From positions 1 to 64,000 of the forward strand of contig RQOL01000361.1 in assembly GCA_013076295.1 (NCBI GenBank): DNA of 64,000 bases, in the 5' to 3' direction. Below are positions 13,701 to 28,600 of the stretch, in pieces; within the stretch, counting starts at the first letter, position 1, and every line of letters starts with the position of its first letter. The stretch is from Sanderia malayensis (Eukaryota; Cnidaria; Scyphozoa; Semaeostomeae; Pelagiidae). The notes beneath the pieces are model-generated. The model ran no database searches and had not been told where the DNA came from. It saw nothing but the letters and a program-made list of their open reading frames with translations. Made by a program: the position numbers and the translations under genes.

Positions 13701-16700
13701 GTATTTTTTATACTTTCAGCTGTAACAACGTGGATTCATGTGCAACTAGTGTGCAGCAATGTTAATATCACTGAAAACAAGCTAATGCATGTGTATTTTA
13801 TTTGGTTTGAGCTGTAATAACGTAGTTTCATGTGCATTTAGTGTGAAGTAATGTTATTATCACTGAAAACAAGCAGATGCATGTCTTTCTTAGTTTGTTT
13901 CAGCTATAATAACGTGGATTCGTGTGCAATTAGTGTGCAGTATTGCTAATGTAACTGCAAACAAACAAATGCATCTGTATTTTACTTCGTTTTAGCTGTA
14001 ACAACGTGGATTCATGTGCAATTAGGGTTTAACATTGTTAATATTAATTAAAACAAGCACATGCATGTGTATTTTATTTAATTGCATCTGTAATAACGTG
14101 GATTCATGTGCAATTAGCGTGCAGTAGTCTTAATATCACTGAAAACACGCAAATGCCTGGCTTTCATACTTAGTTTAAGCTGTAATAACGTGGATTCTTG
14201 TGCAATTAATGTGTAGTAATGTAAATATCACCGCAAACAAACAAATCCATGTGTATTTTAATTAGTTTCAGATGTAACAACATGGATTCATGTGCAATAA
14301 GTGTGCAGTAATGTTAATGTCACTGAAAACAAACAAATGCATGTGTATTTTACTTAGTTTCAGCTGTAATAACGTGGATTGATGTGCAATTATTGTTCAG
14401 CAGTGTTAAGATTACTTTAAACAGGTAAATGCATATGTATTTTACCTAGTTCCAAGTGTAAAAACGTAGATTCATGTGCAATTAGTATGCAGTAATGTTA
14501 GAATCACTGAAAACAAGCAAATCCATGTGTATTTTACTTAGTTTGAGGTGTAACAACGTGGATTCATGTGCCATTACTGTGCAGTAATGTTAATATCCCT
14601 GAAAACATGCAAATGCATGTGTATTTTACTTACTTTCAACTGTAATAAAGTGGACTCATGTGCCATTAGTGTGCAGTAGTGTTAATATCACTGAAAACAC
14701 GCAAATGCATGTGTAGTTTACTTAGTTTCAGCTGTAATAAAGTGGACTCATGTGCAATTAGTGTGCAGTAATGTTAATATCACTGCAAACAAACAAACGC
14801 ATGTGTAGTTTACTTAGTTTCAGCTGTAATAACGTGGATTCAGGTGCTATCAGTGTGCAGTTATGTTAATATCACTGAAGACAACAGATGCATGTGTATT
14901 TTTTTTAGTTTCAGCTGTAACAACGTGGATTCATGTGCAATTAGTGTGCAGCAATGTTAATATCACTGAAAACAAGCTAATGCATGTGTATTTTATTTGG
15001 TTGAGCTGTAATAATGTAGATTCATGTGCAATTAGTGTGAAGTAATGTTATTATCACTGAAAACAAGCAGATGCATGTCTTTCTTAGTTTGTTTCAGCTA
15101 TAATAACGTGGATTCATGTGCAATTAGTGTGCAGTATTGCTAATGTCACTGCAAACAAACAAATGCATGCGTAATATAGTTAGTTTTGGCTGTAATAACG
15201 TGGATTCATGTGCAATTAGTGTGCAGTAATGTTATTATCACTGAAAACAAGCACATGCATGTGTATTTTATTTGTTGCATCTGTAATTACGCGGATTCAT
15301 GTGCAATTAGTGTGCAGTAGTGTTAATATCACTGAAAACAAGCAAGTGCCTGTCTTTCTTACTTAATTAGAGCTGTAATAACGTGGATTCATGTGCAATT
15401 AGTGTGCAGTAATGTTAATAACACTGCAAACAAACAAATGCATGTCTTTCATACTTAGTTTAAGCTGTAATAACGTGGATTCATGTGCAATTAGTGTACA
15501 GTAATGTTAACATCACTGCAAACAAACAAATCCATGTGTATTTTAATTAGTTTCAGCTGTAACAACATGGATTCATGAGCAAAAAGTGTGCAGTAATGTT
15601 AATGTCACTGAAAACATGCAAATGCATGTGTATTTTATTTAATTGCATCTGTAATAGCGTGGATTCATGTGCAATTAGCGTGCAGTAATGTTAATATCAC
15701 TGAAAACACGCAAATGCCTGCTTTTCATACTTAGTTTAAGCTGTAATAACGTGGATTCATGTGCAATTAGTGTGCAGTGATGTTAATATCACTGAAAGCA
15801 AGCAAATGCATGTGTAGTTTACTTAGTTTCAGCTGTAATAAAGTGGACTCATGTGCAATTAATGTACAGTAATGTTAATATCACTGCAAACAAACAAATG
15901 CATGTGTAGTTTACTTAGTTTCAGCTGTAATAACGTGGATTCAGGTGCTATCAGTGTGCAGTTATGTTAATATCACTGAAGACAACAGATGCATGTGTAT
16001 TTTTTTTAGTTTCAGCTGTAACAACGTGGATTCATGTGCAATTAGTGTGCAGCAATGTTAATATCACTGAAAACAAGCTAATGCATGTGTATTTTATTTG
16101 GTTTGAGCTGTAATAATGTAGATTCATGTGCAATTAGTGTGAAGTAATGTTATTATCACTGAAAACCAGCAGATGCATGTCTTTCTTAGTTTGTTTCAGC
16201 TATAATAACGTGGATTCATGTGCAATTAGTGTGCAGTATTGCTAATGTCACTGCAAACAAACAAATGCATGCGTAATATAGTTAGTTTTGGCTGTAATAA
16301 CGTGGATTCATGTGCAATTAGTGTGCAGTAATGTTATTATCACTGAAAACAAGCACATGCATGTGTATTTTATTTTGTTGCATCTGTAATTACGCGGATT
16401 CATGTGCAATTAGTGTGCAGTAGTGTTAATATCACTGAAAACAAGCAAATGCCTGTCTTTCTTACTTAGTTAGAGCTGTAATAACGTGGATTCATGTGCA
16501 ATTAGTGTGCAGTAATGTTAATATCACTGCAAACAATCAAATGCATGTCTTTCATACTTAGTTTAAGCTGTAATAACGTGGATTCATGTGCAATTAGTGT
16601 ACAGTAATGTTAACATCACTGCAAACAAACAAATCCATGTGTATTTTAATTAGTTTCAGCTGTAACAACATGGATTCATGAGCAAAAAGTGTGCAGTAAT

Positions 16701-19242
16701 GTTAATGTCACTGAAAACATGCAAATGCATGTGTATTTTATTTAATTGCATCTGTAATAGCGTGGATTCATGTGCAATTAGCGTGCAGTAATGTTAATTT
16801 CACTGAAAACACGCAAATGCCTGTCTTTCATACTTAGTTTAAGCTGTAATAACGTGGATTCATGTGCAATTAGTGTACAGTAATGTTAATATCACTGCAA
16901 ACAAACAAATCCATGTGTATTTTAATTAGTTTCAGCTGTAACAACATGGATTCATGAGCAAAAAGTGTGCAGTAATGTTAATGTCACTGAAAACAAACAA
17001 ATGCATGTGTTTTTTACTTAGTTTCAGCTGTAATAACGTGGATTGATGTGCAATTTTTGTTCAGCAGTGTTAAGATTACTTTAAACAAGTAAATGCATAT
17101 GTATTTTACCTAGTTCCAAGTGTAAAAACGTAGATTCATGTGCAATTAGTATGCAGTAATATTAAAATCACTGAAAACAAGCAAATCCATGTGTATTTTA
17201 CTTAGTTTGAGCTGTAACAACGTGGATTCATGTGCAATTAGTGTGAAGTAATGATAATATCACTGAAAACAAGCAAATGCATGTGTATTTTATTTAGTAT
17301 TAGCTGTATTAACGTGGATTCATGTGCAATAAGTGTGCAGTAATGTTAATATCACTGCAAACAAACAAATGCATGTTTAAGTTAATTAGTTTCAGCTGTA
17401 ATAACGTGGATTCATGTCCAGTTAGTGTACAGTAATGTTAATATCACTGAAAACATGCCAATGCATGTGTATTTTACTTAGTTTGAGGTGTAACAACGTG
17501 GATTCAAGTGCCATTACTGTGCAGTAGTGTTAATATCACTGAAAACACGCAAATGCATGTGTAGTTTACTTAGTTTCAGCTGTAATAAAGTGGACTCATG
17601 TGCAATTAGTGTGCAGTAATGTTAATATCACTGCAAACAAACAAATGCATTTGTAGTTTACTTAGTTTCAGCTTTGATAACGTGGATTCAGGTGCTATCA
17701 GTGTGCAGTTATGTTAATATCACTGAAGACAAGCAGATGCATGTGTATTTTTTTTAGCTTCAGCTGTAACAACGTGGATTCATGTGCAATTAGTGTGCAG
17801 CAATGTTAATATCACTGAAAACAAGCTAATGCATGTGTATTTTATTTGGTTTGAGCTGTAATAATGTAGATTCATGTGCAATTAGTATGCAGTAATATTA
17901 AAATCACTGAAAACAAGCAAATCCATGTGTATTTTACTTAGTTTGAGCTGTAACAACGTGGATTCATGTGCAATTAGTGTGAAGTAATGATAATATCACT
18001 GAAAACAAGCAAATGCATGTGTATTTTATTTAGTATTAGCTGTATTAACGTAGATTCATGTGCAATAAGTGTGCAGTAATGTTAATATCACTGCAAACAA
18101 ACAAATGCATGTTTAAGTTAATTAGTTTCAGCTGTAATAACGTGGATTCATGTCCAGTTAGTGTACAGTAATGTTAATATCACTGAAAACATGCCAATGC
18201 ATGTGTATTTTACTTAGTTTGAGGTGTAACAACGTGGATTCAAGTGCCATTACTGTGCAGTAGTGTTAATATCACTGAAAACTCGCAAATGCATGTGTAG
18301 TTTACTTAGTTTCAGCTGTAATAAAGTGGACTCATGTGCAATTAGTGTGCAGTAATGTTAATATCACTGCAAACAAACAAATGCATTTGTAGTTTACTTA
18401 GTTTCAGCCTTGATAACGTGGATTCAGGTGCTATCAGTGTGCAGTTATGTTAATATCACTGAAGACAAGCAGATGCATGTGTATTTTTTTTAGCTTCAGC
18501 TGTAACAACGTGGATTCATGTGCAATTAGTGTGCAGCAATGTTAATATCACTGAAAACAAGCTAATGCATGTGTATTTTATTTGGTTTGAGCTGTAATAA
18601 TGTAGATTCATGTGCAATTAGTGTGAAGTAATGTTATTATCACTGAAAACAAGCAGATGCATGTCTTTCTTAGTTTGTTTCAGCTATAATAACGTGGATT
18701 CATGTGCAATTAGTGTGCAGTATTGCTAATATCACTGCAAACAAACAAATGCATGTTCAATTTAGTTAGTTTCAGCTGTAATAACGTTGATTCATGTCCT
18801 ATTAGTGTGCAGTAATGTTAATATCACTGAAAACAAGCCAATGCATAAGTACTTTACTTAGTTTGAGGTGTAACAACGTGGATTCATGTGCCATTACTAT
18901 GCAGTAATGTTAATATCACTGAAAACATGCAAATGCATGTGTATTTCATTTAATTGCATCTGTAATAACGTGGATTCATGTGCAATTAGCGTGCAGTAAT
19001 GTTAATATCACTGAAAACACGCAAATGCCTGTCTTTCATACTTAGTTTAAGCTGTAATAACGTGGATTCATGTGCAATTAGTGTACAGTAATGTTAATAT
19101 CACTGCAAACAAACAAATCGATGTGTATCTTAAATTAGTTTCACCTATAACAACATGGATTCATGAGCAAAAAGTGTGCAGTAATGTTAATGTCACTGAA
19201 AACAAACAAATTCATGTGTTTTTTACTTAGTTTCAGCTGTAA
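10783..19242 (+). repeat. Satellite higher-order block: 39-, 29- and 24-monomer units
   Basis: The same landmark recurs at 10783, 14370, 17034 and 19243, giving intervals of 3587, 2664 and 2209 bp (about 39, 29 and 24 monomers). Long stretches are near-identical between units. For example, the run of monomers around 11278-11460 reappears at 14863-15045. A shorter unit is repeated inside, compare 17140-17860 with 17880-18600. Open frames of 60 codons in these stretches are read through repeat DNA and carry no known domain. Confidence 0.82.
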
Positions 19243-22200
19243 TAACGTGGATTGATGTGCAATTATTGTTCAGCAGTGTTAAGATTACTTTAAACAAGTC
19301 AATGCGTATGTTTTTTAACTAGGTCCAAGTGTAAAAACGTAGATTCATGTGCAATTATTATGCAGTAATGTTAAAATCACTGAAAACAAGCAAATCCATG
19401 TGTATTTTACTTAGTTCCAACTGTAATAACGTAGATTCATGTTCAAATAGTGTGCAGTAATGTTAAAATCACTGAAAAGAAGCAAAGGCATGTGTATTTT
19501 ATTTATTATTAGCTGTATTAACGTGGATTCATGTGCAATAAGTGTGCAGTAATGTTAATATCACTGCAAACAAACAAATGCATGTTTAATTTAATTAGTT
19601 TCAGCTGTAATAACGTTGATTCATGTCCAATTAGTGTACAGTAATGTTAATATCACTGAAAACATGCCAATGCATGTGTATTTTACTTAGTTTGAGGTGT
19701 AACAACGTGGATTCAAGTGCCATTACTGTGCAGTAATGTTAATATCACTCAAAACATGCAAATGCATGTGTATTTTACTTACTTTCAACTGTAATAAAGT
19801 GGACTCATGTGCCATTAGTGTGCAGTAGTGTTAATATCACTGAAAACACGCAAATGCATGTGTAGTTTACTTAGTTTCAGCTGTAATAACGTGGATTCAT
19901 GTGCAATTAGTGTGCAGTAATATTAATATCACTGAAAACAAACAAATGCATGTGTATTTTAGTTAGTTTCAGCTCTAATAACGTGGAATCGTGTGCAATT
20001 AGTGTGCAGTAAAGTTAATATCACTGAAAACAAGCAATGCATGTGTATTTTACTTAGCTTCAGCTGTAATAACGTGGAATCATGTGCAATTAGTGTGCAG
20101 TAATGTTAATATCACTGAAAACAAGCAAATGCATGTGTATTTTACTTAGTTCCAACTGTAATAACGTAGATTCATGTTCAAATAGTGTGCAGTAATGTTA
20201 AAATCACTGAAAAGAAGCAAATGCATGCAAGTTTTACTTAGTTTCAGCGATAATAACGTGGATTCATGTGCAATGAGTGTGCAGTAATGTTAATATCACT
20301 GCAAGCAAACAAATGCATGTTTAATTTAGTTCGTTTCAGCTGTAATAACGTTGATTCATGTCCAATTAGTGTGCAGTACTGTTAATATCACTGAAAACAA
20401 GCAAATGCATGTGTATTTTACTTAGTTTGAGGTGTAACAACGTGGATTCATGTGCCATTACTGTGCAGTAATGTGAATATCACTGAAAACATGCAAATGC
20501 ATGTGTATTTTACTTACTTTCAAGTGTAATAAAGTGGACTCATGTGCCATTAGTGTGCAGTAGTGTTAATATCACTGAAAACACGCAAATGCATGTGTAG
20601 TATACTTAGTTTCAGCTGTAATAATGTGGATTCAGGTGCTATCAGTGTGCAGTTATGTTAATATCACTGAAGACAAGCAGATGCATGTGTATTTTTTTTA
20701 GTTTCAGCTGTAACAACGTGGATTCATGTGCAATTAGTGTGCAGCAATGTTAATATCACTGCAAATAAGCAAATGCATGCTTGTTTTACTTAGTTTCAGC
20801 TGTGATAACGTGGATTCATGTGCAATAAGTGTGCAGTAATGTTAATATCACTGCAAAGAAACAAATGCATGTGTATTTATTCGATTTCAGCTGTAATAAC
20901 GTGGATTCATTTGCAATTAGTGTGCAGTATTGTTAATATCATCGCAAACAAACAAATGCATGCGTAATATAGTTAGGTTCAGCTGTAATAACATGGATTC
21001 ATGTGCAATTAGTGTGCAGTAATGTTAATCTCACTGAAAACAAGCTAATGCATGTGTATTTTATTTGGTTTGAGCTGTAATAACGTAGATTCATGTGCAA
21101 TTAGTGTGCAGTTATGTTAATATCACTGCAAACGAACAAATGCATGCGTAATTTAATTAGTTTCAGCTGTAATAATGTAGATTCATGTGCAATTAGTGTG
21201 AAGTAATGTTATTATCACTGAAAACATGCAGATGCATGTCTTTCTTAGTTTGTTTCAGCTATAATAACGTGGATTCATGTGCAATTAGTGTGCAGTATTG
21301 CTAATGTCACTGCAAACAAACAAATGCATGCGTAATTTAGTTAGTTTTGGCTGTAATAACGTGGATTCATGTGCCATTAGTGTGCAGTAATGTTATTATC
21401 ACTGAAAACAAGCACATGCATGTGTATTTTATTTTGTTGCATCTGTAGTTACGCGGATTTATGTGCAATTAGTGTGCAGTAGTGTTAATATCACTGAAAA
21501 CAAGCAAGTGCCTGTCTTTCTTACTTAGTTAGAGCTGAAATAACGTGGATTCATGTGCAATTAGTGTGCAGTAATGTTAATATCACTGCAAACAAACAAA
21601 TGCATGTGTATTTTAGTTAGTTTCAGCTCTAATAACGTGGAATCGTGCACAATTAGTGTGCAGTAAAGTTAATATCACAGAAAACAACCAAATGAATGTG
21701 TATTTTACTTAGCTTCAGCTGTAATAACGTGGAATCATGTGCAATTAGTGTGCAGTGATGTTAATATCACTGCAAACAAACAAATGCATGTTCAATTTAG
21801 TTAGTTTCAGCTGTAATAACGTTGATTCATGTCCTATTAGTGTGCAGTAATGTTAATATCACTGAAAACAAGCCAATGCATAAGTATTTTACTTAGTTTG
21901 AGGTGTAACAACGTGGATTCATGTGCCATTACTATGCAGTAATGTTAATATCACTGAAAACATGCAAATGCATGTGTATTTTATTTATTTGCATCTGTAA
22001 TAACGTGGATTCATGTGCAATTAGCGTGCAGTAATGTTAATATCACTGAAAACACGCAAATGCCTGTCTTTCATACTTAGTTTAAGCTGTAATAACGTGG
22101 ATTCATGTGCAATTAGTGTACAGTAATGTTAATATCACTGCAAACAAACAAATCCATGTGTATTTTAATTAGTTTCAGCTGTAACAACATGGATTCATGA

Positions 22201-25200
22201 GCAAAAAGTGTGCAGTAATGTTAATGTCACTGAAAACAAACAAATGCATGTGTTTTTTACTTAGTTTCAGCTGTAATAACGTGGATTGATGTGCAATTAT
22301 TGTTCAGCAGTGTTAAGATTACTTTAAACAAGTCAATGCATATGTTTTTTACCTAGTTCCAAGTGTAAAAACGTAGATTCATGTGCAATTATTATGCAGT
22401 AATGTTAAAATCACTGAAAACAAGCAAATCCATGTGTATTTTACTTAGTTCCAACTGTAATAACGTAGATTCATGTTCAAATAGTGTGCAGTAATGTTAA
22501 AATCACTGTAAAGAAGCAAAGGCATGTGTATTTTATTTAGTATTAGCTGTATTAACGTGAATTCATGTGCAATAAGTGTGCAGTAATGTTAATATCACTG
22601 CAAACAAACAAATGCATGTTTAATTTAATTAGTTTCAGCTGTAATAACGTTGATTCATGTCCAATTAGTGTACAGTAATGTTAATATCACTGAAAACATG
22701 CCAATGCATGTGTATTTTACTTAGTTTGAGGTGTAACAACGTGGATTCAAGTGCCATTACTGTGCAGTAATGTTAATATCACTCAAAACATGCAAATGCA
22801 TGTGTATTTTACTTACTTTCAAGTGTAATAAAGTGGACTCATGTGCCATTAGTGTGCAGTAGTGTTAATATCACTGAAAACACGCAAATGCATGTGTAGT
22901 ATACTTAGTTTCAGCTGTAATAACGTGGATTCAGGTGCTATCAGTGTGCAGTTATGTTAATATCACTGAAGACAAGCAGATGCATGTGTATTCTTTTTAG
23001 TTTCAGCTGTAACAACGTGGATTCATGTGCAATTAGTGTGCAGAAATGTTAATATCACTGAAAACAAGCAAATGCATGTGTATTTTACTTAGCTTCAGCT
23101 GTAATAACGTGGAATCATGTGCAATTAGTGTGCAGTAATGTTAATATCACTGAAAACAAGCAAATGCATGTGTATTTTACTTAGTTCCAACTGTAATAAC
23201 GTAGATTCATGTTCAAATAGTGTGCAGTAATGTTAAAATCACTGAAAAGAAGCAAATGCATGCAAGTTTTACTTAGTTTCAACGATAATAACGTGGATTC
23301 ATGTGCAATGAGTGTGCAGTAATGTTAATATCACTGCAAGCAAACAAATGCATGTTTAATTTAGTTCGTTTCAGCTGTAATAACGTTGATTCATGTCCAA
23401 TTAGTGTGCAGTACTGTTAATATCACTGAAAACAAGCAAATGCATGTGTATTTTACTTAGTTTGAGGTGTAACAACGTGGATTCATGTGCCATTACTGTG
23501 CAGTAATGTGAATATCACTGAAAACATGCAAATGCATGTGTATTTTACTTACTTTCAAGTGTAATAAAGTGGACTCATGTGCCATTAGTGTGCAGTAGTG
23601 TTAATATCACTGAAAACACGCAAATGCATGTGTAGTATACTTAGTTTCAGCTGTAATAACGTGGATTCAGGTGCTATCAGTGTGCAGTTATGTTAATATC
23701 ACTGAAGACAAGCAGATGCATGTGTATTTTTTTTAGTTTCAGCTGTAACAACGTGGATTCATGTGCAATTAGTGTGCAGCAATGTTAATATCACTGCAAA
23801 TAAGCAAATGCATGCTTGTTTTACTTAGTTTCAGCTGTGATAACGTGGATTCATGTGCAATAAGTGTGCAGTAATGTTAATATCACTGCAAAGAAACAAA
23901 TGCATGTGTATTTTATTCGATTTCAGCTGTGATAACGTGGATTCATTTGCAATTAGTGTGCAGTATTGTTAATATCATCGCAAACAAACAAATGCATGCG
24001 TAATATAGTTAGGTTCAGCTGTAATAACATGGATTCATGTGCAATTAGTGTGCAGTAATGTTAATCTCACTGAAAACAAGCTAATGCATGTGTATTTTAT
24101 TTGGTTTGAGCTGTAATAACGTAGATTCATGTGCAATTAGTGTGCAGTTATGTTAATATCACTGCAAACGAACAAATGCATGCGTAATTTAATTAGTTTC
24201 AGCTGTAATAATGTAGATTCATGTGCAATTAGTGTGAAGTAATGTTATTATCACTGAAAACAAGCAGATGCATGTCTTTCTTAGTTTGTTTCAGCTATAA
24301 TAACGTGGATTCATGTGCAATTAGTGTGCAGTATTGCTAATGTCACTGCAAACAAACAAATGCATGCGTAATTTAGTTAGTTTTGGCTGTAATAACGTGG
24401 ATTCATGTGCCATTAGTGTGCAGTAATGTTATTATCACTGAAAACAAGCACATGCATGTGTATTTTATTTTGTTGCATCTGTAGTTACGCGGAATTATGT
24501 GCAATTAGTGTGCAGTAGTGTTAATATCACTGAAAACAAGCAAGTGCCTGTCTTTCTTACTTAGTTAGAGCTGTAATAACGTGGATTCATGTGCAATTAG
24601 TGTGCAGTAATGTTAATATCACTGCAAACAAACAAATGCATGTGTATTTTAGTTAGTTTCAGCTCTAATAACGTGGAATCGTGCACAATTAGTGTGCAGT
24701 AAAGTTAATATCACAGAAAACAACCAAATGAATGTGTATTTTACTTAGCTTCAGCTGTAATAACGTGGAATCATGTGCAATTAGTGTGCAGTGATGTTAA
24801 TATCACTGCAAACAAACAAATGCATGTTCAATTTAGTTAGTTTCAGCTGTAATAACGTTGATTCATGTCCTATTAGTGTGCAGTAATGTTAATATCACTG
24901 AAAACAAGCCAATGCATAAGTATTTTACTTAGTTTGAGGTGTAACAACGTGGATTCATGTGCCATTACTATGCAGTAATGTTAATATCACTGAAAACATG
25001 CAAATGCATGTGTATTTTATTTAATTGCATCTGTAATAACGTGGATTCATGTGCAATTAGCGTGCAGTAATGTTAATATCACTGAAAACACGCAAATGCC
25101 TGTCTTTCATACTTAGTTTAAGCTGTAATAACGTGGATTCATGTGCAATTAGTGTACAGTAATGTTAATATCACTGCAAACAAACAAATCCATGTGTATT

Positions 25201-25312
25201 TTAATTAGTTTCAGCTGTAACAACATGGATTCATGAGCAAAAAGTGTGCAGTAATGTTAATGTCACTGAAAACAAACAAATGCAAGTGTTTTTTACTTAG
25301 TTTCAGCTGTAA
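19243..25312 (+). repeat. Two tandem 33-monomer (about 3036 bp) satellite units
   Basis: Landmarks at 19243, 22277 and 25313 give intervals of 3034 and 3036 bp; 33 x 92 is 3036. The two units share the same monomer order over most of their length. One patch near 22885-23060 in the second unit instead carries the GATTCAGGTGCTATCAGTG monomer type, where the first unit (19870-19960) has GATTCATGTGCAATTAG. That looks like local exchange between monomers. A related 33-monomer interval recurs at 45871-48907. Confidence 0.85.
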
Positions 25313-25644
25313 TAACGTGGATTGATGTGCAATTATTGTTCAGCAGTGTTAAGATTACTTTAAACAAGTCAATGCATATGTTTTTTACCTAGTTCCAAGT
25401 GTAAAAACGTAGATTCATGTGCAATTATTATGCAGTAATGTTAAAATCACTGAAAACAAGCAAATCCATGTGTATTTTACTTAGTTCCAACTGTAATAAC
25501 GTAGATTCATGTTCAAATAGTGTGCAGTAATGTTAAAATCACTGAAAAGAAGCAAAGGCATGTGTATTTTATTTAGTATTAGCTGTATTAACGTGAATTC
25601 ATGTGCAATAAGTGTGCAGTAATGTTAATATCACTGCAAACAAA

Positions 25645-28600
25645 CAAATGCATGTTTAATTTAATTAGTTTCAGCTGTAATAACGTTGATTCATGTCCAA
25701 TTAGTGTACAGTAATGTTAATATCACTGAAAACATGCCAATGCATGTGTATTTTACTTAGTTTGAGGGGTAACAACGTGGATTCAAGTGCCATTACTGTG
25801 CAGTAATGTTAATATCACTCAAAACATGCAAATGCATGTGTATTTTACTTACTTTCAACTGTAATAAAGTGGACTCATGTGCCATTAGTGTGTAGTAGTG
25901 TTAATATCACTGAAAACACGCAAATGCATGTGTAGTTTACTTAGTTTCAGCTGTAATAACGTGGATTCATGTGCAATTAGTGTGCAGTAATATTAATATC
26001 ACTGCAGAAAAACAAATGCATGTGTATTTTAGTTAGTTTCAGCTCTAATAACGTGGAATCGTGTGCAATTAGTGTGCAGTAAAGTTAATATCACTGAAAA
26101 CAAGCAAATGCATGTGTATTTTACTTAGCTTCAGCTGTAATAACGTGGAATCATGTGCAATTAGTGTGCAGTAATGTTAATATCACTGAAAACAAGCAAA
26201 TGCATGTGTATTTTACTTAGTTCCAACTGTAATAACGTAGATTCATGTTCAAATAGTGTGCAGTAATGTTAAAATCACTGAAAAGAAGCAATTGCATGCA
26301 AGTTTTACTTAGTTTCAGCGGTAATAACGTGGATTCATGTGCAATGAGTGTGCAGTAATGTTAATATCACTGCAAGCAAACAAATGCATGTTTAATTTAG
26401 TTCGTTTCAGCTGTAATAACGTTGATTCATGTCCAATTAGTGTGCAGTACTGTTAATATCACTGAAAACAAGCAAATGCATGTGTATTTTACTTAGTTTG
26501 AGGTGTAACAACGTGGATTCATGTGCCATTACTGTGCAGTAATGTGAATATCACTGAAAACATGCAAATGCATGTGTATTTTACTTACTTTCAACTGTAA
26601 TAAAGTGGACTCATGTGCCATTAGTGTGCAGTAGTGTTAATATCACTGAAAACACGCAAATGCATGTGTAGTTTACTTAGTTTCAGCTGTAATAACGTGG
26701 ATTCAGGTGCTATCAGTGTGCAGTTATGTTAATATCACTGAAGACAAGCAGATGCATGTGTATTTTTTTTAGTTTCAGCTGTAACAACGTGGATTCATGT
26801 GCAATTAGTGTGCAGCAATGTTAAAATCACTGCAAATAAGCAAATGCATGTGTATTTCATTAAATTTCAGCTGTAATAACGTGGAATCACGTGCAATAGG
26901 TGTGCAGTAATGTTAATATCATTGCAAGGAAACAAATACATATTTAACTTAGTTATTTTTAGCTGTAGTAGCGTAGATTCATGTGCAGATAGTGTGCAGT
27001 AATGTTAAAATCACTGAGAAGAACCAAATGCATGTTTGTTTTACTTAGTTTCAGCTGTGATAACGTGGATTCATGTGCAATAAGTGTGCAGTAATGTTAA
27101 TATCACTGCAAAGAAACAAATGCATGTGTATTTTATTCGATTTCAGCTGTAATAACGTGGATTCATTTGCAATTAGTGTGCAGTATTGTTAATATCATCG
27201 CAAACAAACAAATGCATGCGTAATATAGTTAGGTTCAGCTGTAATAACATGGATTCATGTGCAATTAGTGTGCAGTAATGTTAATCTCACTGAAAACAAG
27301 CTAATGCATGTGTATTTTATTTGGTTTGAGCTGTAATAACGTAGATTCATGTGCAATTAGTGTGCAGTTATGTTAATATCACTTCAAACAAACAAATGCA
27401 TGCGTAATTTAGTTACTTTCAGCTGTAATAACGTGGATTCATGTGCAATTGGTGTGAAGTAATGTTATTATCACTGAAAACAAGCAGATGCATGACTTTC
27501 TTAGTTAGTTTCAGCTATAATAGCGTGGATTCATGTGCAATTAGTGTGCAGTATTGCTAATGTCACTGCAAACAAACAAATGCATGCGTAATTTAGTTAG
27601 TCTTGGCTGTAATAACGTGGATTCATGTGCAATTAGTGTGCAGTAACGTTATTATCACTGAAAACAAGCACATCCATGTGTATTTTATTTTGTTGCATCT
27701 GTAATTACGTGGATTCATGTGCAATTAGTGTGCAGTAGTGTTAATATCACTGAAAACAAGCAAGTGCCTGTCTTTCTTACTTAGTTAGAGCTGTAATAAC
27801 GTGGATTCATGTGCAATTAGTGTGCAGTAATGTTAATGTCACTGCAAACAAACAAATGCATGCGTAATTTAGTTAGTTTTGGCTGTAATAACGTGGATTC
27901 ATGTGCAATTAGTATGCAGTAATGTTAAAATCACTGAAAAGAAGCAAAGGCATGTGTATTTTATTTAGTATTAGCTGTATTAACGTGAATTCATGTGCAA
28001 TAAGTGTGCAGTAATGTTAATATCACTGCAAACAAACAAATGCATGTTTAATTTAATTAGTTTCAGCTGTAATAACGTTGATTCATGTCCAATTAGTGTA
28101 CAGTAATGTTAATATCACTGAAAACATGCCAATGCATGTGTATTTTACTTAGTTTGAGGTGTAACAACGTGGATTCAAGTGCCATTACTGTGCAGTAATG
28201 TTAATATCACTCAAAACATGCAAATGCATGTGTATTTTACTTACTTTCAACTGTAATAAAGTGGACTCATGTGCCATTAGTGTGCAGTAGTGTTAATATC
28301 ACTGAAAACACGCAAATGCATGTGTAGTTTACTTAGTTTCAGCTGTAATAACGTGGATTCATGTGCAATTAGTGTGCAGTAATATTAATATCACTGCAGA
28401 AAAACAAATGCATGTGTATTTTAGTTAGTTTCAGCTCTAATAACGTGGAATCGTGTGCAATTAGTGTGCAGTAAAGTTAATATCACTGAAAACAAGCAAA
28501 TGCATGTGTATTTTACTTAGCTTCAGCTGTAATAACGTGGAATCATGTGCAATTAGTGTGCAGTAATGTTAATATCACTGAAAACAAGCAAATGCATGTG

